The notes beneath the pieces are model-generated. The model ran no database searches and was not told the DNA's origin. It worked only from the letters and a program-made list of their open reading frames with translations. A DNA stretch of 64,000 nt, from positions 1 to 64,000 of the forward strand of contig JALOKP010000001.1 in the NCBI GenBank assembly GCA_025456425.1, read 5' to 3'. Each line of letters opens with the position of its first letter. Positions within the stretch are counted from its first letter, which is position 1. Source of the stretch: Acidobacteriota bacterium (GTDB lineage: Bacteria > Acidobacteriota > Polarisedimenticolia > J045). Position numbers and translations under genes: made by a program. Below are positions 13,101-18,688 of the stretch, piece after piece.

Positions 13101-16100
13101 CAACGTCGGGACCGCTCCGCTCGAGGTCACCGCGATCGCCAGCGACCGGGCGGAGTTCGTCCCGTCCGTCGCATCCCTGACCGTCGCGCCGCGGAGTTTC
13201 TCACCGCTGACGATCACCTTCGCGCCCGGCGCCGTGGAGAACTACGCCGCGACGCTCAGCCTGTCCAGCAACGACCAGGACCAGCCGCTCGCGACCCTCG
13301 CACTGCTCGGTGCCGGGCTGGTCCCGCCCGATATCCAGGTGGATCCGCTCGCGCTCGAGGCCGACCTCTACACCGGCCGCTCCGCTACAAGGACGCTCGC
13401 GATCGCCAACGGCGGAGGAGACACCCTGCGCTGGACGGCGGAGATCGACTACGGCACGGGGGGGCGCGTGCTGAGCGCCAGCCCGCGGTTCGCCGGCGTC
13501 GAGCCGCAGCAGGACCGGCCGAAAGACGATCGTCCACCTGCCGACGGACGGCCCCCCGCCGACCAGGTCTACACCGACGGCCTGGCGGGAACCCCCGCCC
13601 CGGCCGCCGCGGAGGAGCCGGCCCGTCAGAGCGCGGCGCTCGAGGATGTCCTGCTGCAGCTCGACGCCCGCTTCGGTGAGGTCACCGCCCTCGTCCCGAA
13701 CCGCTTCGACTTTTCCGAGGGGGTGACCGGAAGCAGCATCTCGGACGGCGGCAACGACATGTACGACGGCGGGAACTACCTGAGGACCGATCTGGGATCC
13801 TACCTGGACTACTCGGACGGCTCGATCCGGGGGTCCTACCTGCTGGGCCCGACCGGGCGGTACTTCACGCGCAAGGTCCCCGGTCTCTTCGTGCTGGCAG
13901 CCGACCTCGACGGCGCGGCGCAGTTCACGATCGACGGCAACCTGGGCGCCGACGGCGGCGGAAGCGTCGGCGGATCCGTGCTGGAGACGACGGTCTTCGG
14001 TACCCGCTACCGCGGGTTCGTCAAGCGCGTCTTCGCCACCTCCGACCCGAGCGTCAACCACCTCGTCATCGTCCCGTACGACCCGGCAGTCGGTCACGAG
14101 TTCTCGACCGACTCGAACTCGGACTACCACCGCGTCACCGGGCTCCGGCAAGTTCCGCGGATCTACTACCTGCTCTACTCCTCGGCCAGTGGCGGCTACG
14201 TGGACGACGCAACCACGCTGTCGATCATGGAGGCGTTCCTGCGGCTGCTCAGCCCGCCGTGGCTGGGGATCGAGCCCGCGGCCGGCGAGCTGGCCCCGGG
14301 TGCGGCCGTGGCGCCCACGGTGTCGTTCGATGCGGCGGGACTCGACGGAGGCGACCGTCGCGCCACGATCAGGATCAGAAGCAACGACCCGGACCAGCCC
14401 GAGGTCCCGGTCTCGGCCTTACTCCGGGTGACAGCCGCGCCGACGATCGGCGTCGCACCCGACCGGCTCGATTTCGGACGGCTCTACGTCGGCGCGACCG
14501 AAGCGCTGCCGCTCACGGTCCGCAACGATGGCACGCTCCCGCTCTCGGTCTCCGACGTCGCGCCAGACGACGGCGCTTTCTCGGCCGAGCCGCGCGCCTT
14601 CACGGTCCTGCCCGGCGGACAGGTCGAGATCGTCGTCGCCTTCGCTCCGCCCGAGGCGCGCGAGTACTCCGCCAGCCTCTCGATCGCGAGCGACGACCCG
14701 CTCCAGCCCGTGACGACGGTCGCGCTGCTCGGCATCGGACTGGTACCCCCGGAGATCGTGATCACTCCGCCGGAGTTCGACGAGTCGCTCTACTCCGACC
14801 AGCTCGCGACGCGAACGCTGACGATCGAGAATGCCGGCGGGTCCGACCTTGCCTTCCAGATCGACGCGCTGTCGCGATCCGGCACCCGGCGGGACGCACC
14901 GGACGGGGCGCCCGGCATTCCCGGCGACGAACCGCGCAATCCGCCCGCGCCGAGCGAGACGGCGGGGCCGCCGGACCGGCCCCTCGACCCGGCGGGAAGC
15001 GTCCCGCCGGCCGCTCTGCCGCTGCGCGACGGCTTCGAGGACGGGGATTTCCTCGGCTGGCAGGTCGCGATGTCCGCCAACCTCAGCGAAGTGACCGAGC
15101 TCACCGCGGCTCCCGGAGGCCGCTTCAGCTTCCACCACCGGACGGTCACGGACGGCGTTCACATGTCGGGCATCTACCGCGACCTGGGCCCCGTCCAGCC
15201 GCGGTACATTTCCTTCTGGGTCCGCTCGGGATCGACCGGCGCGAACGACGGCTACTTCGTGCTGCGCAACCGGAACGCCGACGAGGTCATCTGGTTCTTC
15301 GCCCGAGCCGACGGGAAGTTCTACGTCAACACCGACGTCGGCGGGGACTCGAGCTACCCATACGCCGCTCAGACCTGGTACCACGTCGAGTTCCGCGGCA
15401 TCGACTTCGCCACCAAGCGTTTCGACTACTACGTCGACGGGCAGCTCGTACGGGCTGGCATCCCATTCCGCAACTCCTGGCGCACGGAGGACGTCGCGCG
15501 GCTCGATCTCTACAACTGGACGCCCGGCTCGGAGGCCTGGTGGGACGAGATCGTGATCCAGGCCGAGGAGCCGCCAGGCTGGCTGCGCATCGAGCCGCCG
15601 GCCGGGGTCGTGCCCGCGGGCGGGCGACTCGACGTCGCGGTGACCTTCGACGCAACCGGCCTCTTCGGCGGCGACTACGCCGCGGACCTGGAGCTGACCA
15701 GCAACGACCCGGACGAGCCCCTGACGGTGGTTCCGGTCCGGCTTCACGTGACCGGGATTCCGCGGATCGAGGCGCGCGGTCCAAGTTCCGCCCCGGAGTC
15801 CACGGTCCCCTTCTATCTGAACATGGCGACGACGGTGCATCGTTTCGACGTACCCGGTTTCCCGCTGGACCGCGCGGAACTGGAGCTGGTCGCCGACGGG
15901 GATTTCGGCTGGTCCTCCGAACAGGCCGTCGCATCCGCCGAAGGCCAGCCGATCGGCTCCGTCGGGGGCGTCGGCAACGATTGCGCCCCGGCCGCCGGGG
16001 CCTTCGCGATCGACGGAGCGACCCTCGCGGCGCTGGCTGCCGACGGGAGGGTCGACGTCCACGTCTCCAACACGTACGACGTCGACCCCTCCCTGTGCTC

Positions 16101-18324
16101 CGTCAACCAACACACCGTCCGCTTCGCGTTCTTCGGTCCGTCCGACCGGCTGGACTTCGGCCCGATCTTCGTCGGGACCTCCCTGGAAGTTCAGCTGGAG
16201 CTCGCCAACGGCGGCACCGATACGCTGACCATCTCGTCGATCGTCTCCGACCGGGGCGAGGTCGTTCCGCTCGTGACGCAACTGGACATCCCGGCGCGCG
16301 GGTCCGCTCTGGTGCCGATCGTCTATTCGCCGCTGGCCGAGGGTCCACTCGAGGGAACGCTGCGGATCTCCAGCAACGACCCGTTCCGGCCCGAGCTCGC
16401 GCTCCCGCTCGCGGGCGCCGGGCTGATCCCGCCGGAGATCGCGACGCGGCCCGGCGCGCTCGCCGAGCGGCTCCTGCCGGGCGACGTGGTCACGGTTCCG
16501 GTCGCGATCGACAACGACGGCGGGAGCGACCTGGAGTTCAAGGTCTCGATCGCCCCGAACGCCGTCCGGGCCGGGCTGCCGCCGGCACCCGAGGGCGCTC
16601 CGCAGCGGAGCGACAACCGCCCCGCGGGACTGGCCGAGGCGGTCTCCTCGCCGCGCACGATGACGGGGGCCGAGGTCCTGATCGTCGAGGATGTCCCGCC
16701 CTGGAACTCGAGTTCCAGCGCCCGGATCCTGGATCTCGACGGGATTCCGTACGACCTGGTCTCGGCCGCTTCGCTGCCTGCGACCGACCTCTCGCGATAT
16801 CGCCTCATCATCCTTTCGTCCGACCAGCCCGCGGGCTATTACGCCGCGCTCTCCGGCCTCGGTCCGGAGCTGGACCAGTTCGTGTCGGCCGGGGGAGTGC
16901 TCGAGTTCCACGCCGCGGACGGCGGCTGGCAGTATGGCGATTCGTCGCTGGTACCGGTGCCGGGGGGCCTGTCCGCCGTGACCGCGTACTCCGCGACGAA
17001 CTTCCTGCTGGACGAGACGCACCCGATCGTGATTGGGGTGACGTCCCCGATCTACGCCTCCAACGCCAGCCACGCCTATCTCACCGGAGTCCCTGTCGGC
17101 GCAGTGCTGCTCGCGGCGGACGAGTTCATGCGCCCCACACTTCTCACTTACCCTCACGGAGCCGGTCTCGTCGTCGCTTCGGGCCAGACCCTGGAGTTCC
17201 TCTACAGCCGGGGCCACGACGCCGGTCGCCTGCTCGTCAACATGATCCCGTTCTCCCTCGGCGCGGCCCGCCGCTGGCTGGCCGCCGAGCCGCTCTCCGG
17301 GACGGTGGCTCCGGGAGCATCGCTGGATCTGACGGTGACGCTCGACGCGAGCGGCCTCTCACCCGGCACCTACGCCGGCGAGCTCTCGATCCGGAGCAAC
17401 GATCCGACCACTCCTCGGCTCGGCCTCCCGGTGAACCTGGCGGTCGTTCGGCTGATCGCCCAGGGCGGCCCGGACCAGTCGGTCGAATGCGAGGGCGGCG
17501 GCGCGAACGTGACGTTCGATGGGTCCGCGTCACGGCACATCGACGGCCACGGCGCGATCCTGCGCTACCAGTGGTACGAGGGCGATGCGCTGCTCGGCGA
17601 AGGCGAGCGGCTCGCGGTGGAGCTGCCGCTCGGGTCCCACGCGATCACCCTCCGGATCTCCGATGCGGCCGCCGACACCAGCAGCGACGAGCTGCTCGTG
17701 CAGGTGGTCGACACGACCCCGCCCGCAGGACGAATCACCGCGCCGTCGGGCGGGCAATGCTTCGGCCCGGCGGCGCTCCCCGTGACCGTGACCGACAGCT
17801 TCACGGATGCGTGCGCCGGGACGGTCGAGCGGTTCTACAGCCTGCCCCAGGGCGCGGTCTACACGGAGCACGGCGACTGGTCCGTCGGTCTCGTGGCGAG
17901 CGATCCGTCCGGGAACGCCGCGGCCGAGGAGACCGTCTCCTTCACGATCGACACCGTGCCGCCGGCCGTCGACATCATCATGCTCCCTGCCCGCTGGACC
18001 TTCCCGAAGTTCATTCCCTTCCAGAGCATCTTCGTCTCCGGCGACGACGACCGGGCGAGCGGCGCCGTCGTCCACGAGACGATCGCCGTCGACGGCTGCG
18101 TCATGTACGACGGGCTGACGTTCGGCGACGGGGACGGTCTGCTGCTGGACGAGGTCCTCCCCGCCGCCGAGGACGAGATGTGCCGGTTGGTGCGGCTCTG
18201 CGGTCGGCGGAACTGGGAGAACCCGGTCGTGACCGTGACGGTGACCGACTGTGGGGGCAACCCGGCGACCGACACGATGATCAAGCCGGGGAAGTACTAC
18301 GCCTCCCCGCAGCGCTGCCCGTGA
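1195..18324 (+). CDS. Giant (5709 aa) secreted S8 subtilisin-like protease with FnIII, repeated Ig/BACON- and HYDIN-like scaffold, kelch-like and other inserted domains, PKD-like C-terminal part
   Basis: Signal peptide MSRRRWFVAGLVVVFSLLGLGSSPALA; S8 triad motifs VAVIDTGVE, HGHGTHVSGTIG, GTSMATPHVSG; one uninterrupted ORF with many repeated modules. Confidence 0.95.
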   Translation: MSRRRWFVAGLVVVFSLLGLGSSPALADPPSLEKMLAPDHLPGELLVKFREGAPEPAARSLRVQLAARVATRFRSGAEHWLLGPGHDVEEGLRLLVGHPLVAYAEPNYRVFPIRTPDDPSFSALWGLHNTGQFGGIPGADIDAQRAWDLTTGDRRVRVAVIDTGVEAAHPDLAAQIWTNPGEIPGNGLDDDANGYVDDAHGWDFCDDDNDPADDHGHGTHVSGTIGAIGNNGRGVVGVAWSVSIVPIKFLCNGWGTNVDAIASIEYATALGVDVMNNSWGGGEFSQAMLDAINAAAQREILFVAAAGNNTSDNDLWPFYPATYDAPNLVSVAATGGSDELAWFSNWGAQSVDLGAPGIDIYSTYMGGTYGYMNGTSMATPHVSGVAALMRALVPDMGVVELRQLLFESVEPVASLGGITATGGRLDAFQAISGIDGTPPAAVGDLAVEGTTSSSVTLTWSAPGDDGDQGTASAYDLRYSTAPIDAGNFAAATPAPAPAPQPAGSRQQVEVGGLDAASSYHFALVGSDEVGNAGPLSNVVSGTTLDPPTIATAPASFSASLITGARSNQVLTIENVGVGTLDWVIPPPERGAPPAKSTSDQMSLGKGEPDPRKGPAPASLGGPDPFGYRFIDSDEPDGPPFEWVDISGSGTAIAGLTGDDQSVAIPIGFPFDFYGTRFEFVNVATNGFLSFTNGSAEFNNQPLPGSLAPEFLIAPFWDDLDFGGQARASYLTDGSCLTIQFTNVARLQGDGVFTFQVSLYHDGGIVLRYQSMSGLSDSATIGIQDGTQSRGLQVVFNAPYVHDGLAVRIYRTPDWLRAAPTTGRLWSGERAEVTVTIDAARLFGGHYDGFLTVDSNDPQRPSIPHPVSLDVTAAPDIAVSPATLDFGPVLLGESRSLPLAVSNDGTEPLQVDSIGSDRSEFVPDHSSLALSPFDAETVGVVFTPAEIGAFEGTLTLASDDPDEPVTTVRLAGVGAVPPRIEVAPPELDATLNQFAQETQPLTVSNVGGLVLDFTAEVVPRGPGLQRSPFAGLSTGDGRSDNAAPSNSGNGPAAPSAFHGADASFEPLPASPAALTCVVGDPEGRAVYAQANQGYDFFRFRPETGAWETLSGCPLHSGNNGGAALLGGAVYTSYTASGTELGVYDVTTDSWTSRPHPLGGGTANIASDGTAFLYFALGRRLVRYDPASGEQIDLAAPPFAFEPWGGLAYNGGRLYGHEGNGLTGFAVYEVAHDVWRELPPIPAGAVAGAAIDPLAQEYAAAGPYGGSNLYRFSLADESWRVSTLPFFVGDGGLGWLPGRPSGLYVVQGEDGVAFTRLVGAPSWLRVTPDSGSVPPGSAAVLDVTFDSAPLLGGDYAATIEIRSSDPDTPLVSVPADLTVTGVPDIALAGVEQRLESAIDYGGSGALTPHSFWIVVPPTTGGTIELVADGDYGDETEQATASAEGLTLGTVGSTGLDCSAASGRFPISAVDLAALAADGVVRVDVQNSAWVEVFCAVNRHTVRLRYRGAADRLEFGELFPGQSRILELEVRNGGSSPLDISSIVSDLPEFVPSATSLDLAPHATVFLAVQFTPGAVGTYDGTLTFTSNDPDEPAVTVALSGAGVEPPQLTVTPSGLSATLEQGNQETQLLTLSNSGGGLLEYTAEVVPRGADLVRTTYSALSAGGPSNNPPPAPSGAPPAEPPPFRGADAAFELLPPSPAALTCVVADPSGRAIYAQQEAGTRFFRYRPENRAWEPLSPAPIYPGNNGGAALLGGTIFTTYNDWGSLLGVYDIATDSWSTRPHPLGGGTSNVASDGTRYLYFALGTRLVRYDPASQEQTELAVPPFAFESWGGLAYSNGLLYGHAGNGRVEFATYDIAGDAWRLLPQLPGGAVLGAAIDPLAQEYAAVGPYYGTNLYRFSLIDETWSVSSLPFLVDDSGLAWLPGRPSGLYIVQGERGASFARLVGAPAWLQVSPDAGSVPPGGSADLQVTFDSSLLPGGEFGAEIEIRSNDPLASLVAVPADLTVTGAPDIALLGAAQRLESAVDYRMEGAVTQHQLTVTVPPGGDGEFELVADGDYGDPGERAYATADGLELGSVGAVGSDCVPATGRFPLGAEQLAALAADGFVNVEVRNDWSVGVFCGVNRHTVRLHYRAAADRLDFGAHYLGLSPVLEIEVRNDGIAPLEVSSITSDLPEFVPSASSLTLAPRTTTRLSVTFTPSADQVFDGILTLVSNDPDEPLVTVALYGEGVVPPSISIDPLSYSEALNSGETTVRTLTIANSGGDTLRWTAEIDAAEAGRLLSASPTFGGLEPQAGQPKDETPAPQGPPAADRLYTAEFPAAPGPADSHPTAAPRPPLEDLLPELDAGYLGITSLIPGRFDFSEGETGTYISDGGGDMYDGGNYLSTDLGDSLSYSNGVITGSGLFGPGGRYFTRKYPGLFVLAADLDGVSGFTISGGLGADGSGSVDGAVFETTISGATYRGFVKRVFNAGDPSVNHLVIVPLDPLVSHEFSTYTDNDYHRVFGLRGVARLYYLLYSTTNGSRVDDATTLSIMESFLRLLGAGWLQIEPDAGELAPGASLAAAVTFDASELDGGRYATTIRIRSNDPLSPEIPVPADLAVTGVPDITLYGADQQVESAVDFYADGAVTQHALSLVTPPSGGGTIELVADGDYGDQSEQATATAEGYTLGSVGVTGNDCSPADGSFPIAPDQLLELAADGVVAVEVRNTPDVGTFCALNRHTVRLRYRGSADRLDFGPLFIGLSRTLEIEVRNGGSDRLEVTSISSDLSEYTPSHASLSLAPRSSTILTVTFAPASTGPFDGALTLASNDPDEPVTTVSLAGVGLEPPVLGVAPTELDLVLDQGTQQTLPLTLSNSGGSPLEFTAEVALRGPGLRRTRFTALSAGDGRSSNPPPVGAAAAPAEPAPFRAANATFEMLPDSPRTLTCVAGDADGHAVYAQMDSGYEFRRFRTDAGTWERLADSPLHSSGNGGAALLGGRIYTSYTSQGSSIGVYEIATDSWTTRAHPVGAGTANLASDGERYIYFALNRRLVRYEPATLAWEDRAVPPFAFEPWGGLAYFEGKLYGHAGNGRRDFAVYDVAANAWSVLPALPAGAVLGAAIDPLAREYAAVGSYGGTNLYSFSLTDETWSVSTLPFAVDDGGLTWLPGRPSGLYLVQGERGTAFARRVGGPAWLRVAPDAGSVPAGQSAVLDVTFDSSLLLDGEFGAALEIRSNDPLAPLVSVPADLRVVGWPDLVLRGAEQRLESVLSYGTDAALTRHDLSVAVPPAGEGSLEVLADGDFGDYSELATVTVEGLALGNVGNTGTDCSEARQEFPLEADTLLALAADGVVQVEVQNAGDVGAFCTRNQHTVRLRYRNAGSSLDFGALFVGLSRTLEVEVQNAGTRPLEVSAISSDLPEFVPAETSLIVPPRQAAIVSVTFTPGAAQAFDGTLSFASNDPNEPVTTLALHGEGLVPPEIAVTPDSLAADLLTGGADLQALTIENLGGSDLVWSAEVVFGDEGRVVSTSPVFRGPESGRPEVERVLPPPAGPPADGDLYSAGVAGPQDPAANMPAQAHPPALGAALDHLDSRFADVTQLIPDRFDFSEGVSGTSISDGGLNMYDNGNYLSSDLGGGLSYSDGKIVGATILGPGGRYFTRKHPGLFVFAGDVQGIQTFTIDGYLGTGGRGAVDGAVLDATVQGVAYRGFVKRVFDAGVPSVNHLVIVPFDPALDHQYSSWTYYDYHRVQGLQNVRRIYYLLYATEGGGYVDNATTLAIMKAFLEALLPPWLSVDPPSGTVPVGESAALAVRFDAAGLDGGDYAATIRLSSNDPDETVVRIAAALHVTAAPDILLAGPGQTLESAVDYGTAGALTQHAFPAGAPPVLDGTLELVADGDYGDYYEWATVSAEGLVLGRAGATGTDCSTASEQFVVSAADLALLASDGVVHVDVQNSLDVGSSCGVNRHTVRLSFRTEADRVEFGPVYIGSPRTIEIQVHNVGTAPLEVTAIASDRAEFVPSVASLTVAPRSFSPLTITFAPGAVENYAATLSLSSNDQDQPLATLALLGAGLVPPDIQVDPLALEADLYTGRSATRTLAIANGGGDTLRWTAEIDYGTGGRVLSASPRFAGVEPQQDRPKDDRPPADGRPPADQVYTDGLAGTPAPAAAEEPARQSAALEDVLLQLDARFGEVTALVPNRFDFSEGVTGSSISDGGNDMYDGGNYLRTDLGSYLDYSDGSIRGSYLLGPTGRYFTRKVPGLFVLAADLDGAAQFTIDGNLGADGGGSVGGSVLETTVFGTRYRGFVKRVFATSDPSVNHLVIVPYDPAVGHEFSTDSNSDYHRVTGLRQVPRIYYLLYSSASGGYVDDATTLSIMEAFLRLLSPPWLGIEPAAGELAPGAAVAPTVSFDAAGLDGGDRRATIRIRSNDPDQPEVPVSALLRVTAAPTIGVAPDRLDFGRLYVGATEALPLTVRNDGTLPLSVSDVAPDDGAFSAEPRAFTVLPGGQVEIVVAFAPPEAREYSASLSIASDDPLQPVTTVALLGIGLVPPEIVITPPEFDESLYSDQLATRTLTIENAGGSDLAFQIDALSRSGTRRDAPDGAPGIPGDEPRNPPAPSETAGPPDRPLDPAGSVPPAALPLRDGFEDGDFLGWQVAMSANLSEVTELTAAPGGRFSFHHRTVTDGVHMSGIYRDLGPVQPRYISFWVRSGSTGANDGYFVLRNRNADEVIWFFARADGKFYVNTDVGGDSSYPYAAQTWYHVEFRGIDFATKRFDYYVDGQLVRAGIPFRNSWRTEDVARLDLYNWTPGSEAWWDEIVIQAEEPPGWLRIEPPAGVVPAGGRLDVAVTFDATGLFGGDYAADLELTSNDPDEPLTVVPVRLHVTGIPRIEARGPSSAPESTVPFYLNMATTVHRFDVPGFPLDRAELELVADGDFGWSSEQAVASAEGQPIGSVGGVGNDCAPAAGAFAIDGATLAALAADGRVDVHVSNTYDVDPSLCSVNQHTVRFAFFGPSDRLDFGPIFVGTSLEVQLELANGGTDTLTISSIVSDRGEVVPLVTQLDIPARGSALVPIVYSPLAEGPLEGTLRISSNDPFRPELALPLAGAGLIPPEIATRPGALAERLLPGDVVTVPVAIDNDGGSDLEFKVSIAPNAVRAGLPPAPEGAPQRSDNRPAGLAEAVSSPRTMTGAEVLIVEDVPPWNSSSSARILDLDGIPYDLVSAASLPATDLSRYRLIILSSDQPAGYYAALSGLGPELDQFVSAGGVLEFHAADGGWQYGDSSLVPVPGGLSAVTAYSATNFLLDETHPIVIGVTSPIYASNASHAYLTGVPVGAVLLAADEFMRPTLLTYPHGAGLVVASGQTLEFLYSRGHDAGRLLVNMIPFSLGAARRWLAAEPLSGTVAPGASLDLTVTLDASGLSPGTYAGELSIRSNDPTTPRLGLPVNLAVVRLIAQGGPDQSVECEGGGANVTFDGSASRHIDGHGAILRYQWYEGDALLGEGERLAVELPLGSHAITLRISDAAADTSSDELLVQVVDTTPPAGRITAPSGGQCFGPAALPVTVTDSFTDACAGTVERFYSLPQGAVYTEHGDWSVGLVASDPSGNAAAEETVSFTIDTVPPAVDIIMLPARWTFPKFIPFQSIFVSGDDDRASGAVVHETIAVDGCVMYDGLTFGDGDGLLLDEVLPAAEDEMCRLVRLCGRRNWENPVVTVTVTDCGGNPATDTMIKPGKYYASPQRCP
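1675..2420 (+). other. S8 peptidase catalytic domain (Asp/His/Ser motifs) at N-terminus of the giant protein
   Basis: DTGVE, HGHGTHVSG, GTSMATPHVSG in frame. Confidence 0.9.
3055..3630 (+). other. Insert N: IGFPFDFYG...VNVATNGFLSF beta-sandwich-type domain
   Basis: Motif IPIGFPFDFYGTRFEFVNVATNGFLSFT; flanked by LTIENVGVGTLDW and DWLRAAPTTG. Confidence 0.7.
4381..5148 (+). repeat. Kelch/galactose-oxidase-like insert K1
   Basis: SPAALTCVVGDPEGRAVYAQ...GAALLGGAVYTSY...GGLAYNGGRLYGH; strongly similar to K2 and K3. Confidence 0.8.
6259..7029 (+). repeat. Kelch-like insert K2
   Basis: SPAALTCVVADPSGRAIYAQQ...GAALLGGTIFTTYN; paralogous to K1. Confidence 0.8.
8191..8808 (+). repeat. Insert P1 (unnamed domain, FDFSEGxxGxxISDGGxxMYDxGNYL type)
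   Basis: RFDFSEGETGTYISDGGGDMYDGGNYLSTDLG...RGFVKRVFNAGDPSVNHLVIVP; similar to P2 and P3. Confidence 0.8.
9919..10692 (+). repeat. Kelch-like insert K3
   Basis: SPRTLTCVAGDADGHAVYAQ...GAALLGGRIYTSYTS; paralogous to K1/K2. Confidence 0.8.
11851..12474 (+). repeat. Insert P2 (unnamed domain)
   Basis: RFDFSEGVSGTSISDGGLNMYDNGNYLSSDLG...RGFVKRVFDAGVPSVNHLVIVPFDP. Confidence 0.8.
13630..14256 (+). repeat. Insert P3 (unnamed domain)
   Basis: RFDFSEGVTGSSISDGGNDMYDGGNYLRTDLG...RGFVKRVFATSDPSVNHLVIVPYDP. Confidence 0.8.
15019..15571 (+). other. Insert L: LamG/concanavalin-like jelly-roll domain
   Basis: LRDGFEDGDFLGWQ...YFVLRNRNADEVIWFFARADGKFYVN...WYHVEFRGIDFATKRFDYYVDGQLV. Confidence 0.6.
16672..17262 (+). 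other. Insert G: class I glutamine-amidotransferase/ThuA-like Rossmann domain
   Basis: EVLIVEDVPPWNSSSSARILDLDGIPYDLVSAASLPATDLSRYRLIILSSDQ...LDQFVSAGGVLEFHAADGGW; fold assignment by pattern only. Confidence 0.5.
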
Positions 18325-18329
18325 TACCA

Positions 18330-18378
18330 CCCGCCGGGCGGGCGCGGCCCCTTCGGGCCGGGTCCGCCTGGCGGGGTC
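18330..18378 (+). terminator. GC-rich hairpin downstream of the giant protease gene
   Basis: CCGCC..GGCGG...GGCCC-CTTC-GGGCC...CCGCC..GGCGG directly after the stop; followed by gtctt but no real T-tract. Confidence 0.45.
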
Positions 18379-18688
18379 TTCCGGGCTCCATCCCGGCGGC
18401 CGAGCAGGAACTCGTCCAGCGACCGCGGAGGCCCATGACCATCCCGCGTTCGTCTCCCTTCGCGATCGCCGGATCGGGCGGTTCTGAACGACGCCCGATG
18501 CGGTTCAAATCGTCCCCGGGCCAGGCGCAGAGGCCCAGCGGTCGCGTGACGGCGACATGACGTCGGCCTGACCCGCGCGACGCGTCAACCCAGCCGCGGA
18601 ACGCCCGTCCTGACTGAAGGGGCGTCGCGCGCCGCGTCCCGAGGGGCAGGACGACCCGCCGGGAGCGACATTCCCCGTGGAGGGCGAG

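Noticed and set aside
4381-16140. Regular internal repeats as a CRISPR or mobile repeat array
   Set aside because: Repeats are in frame, long, diverged and protein-level; no short identical repeats with unique spacers
14259-18560. 1433-aa plus-strand ORF and 932-aa minus-strand ORF overlapping the giant gene
   Set aside because: Out-of-frame shadows; Arg-rich, no recognisable motif
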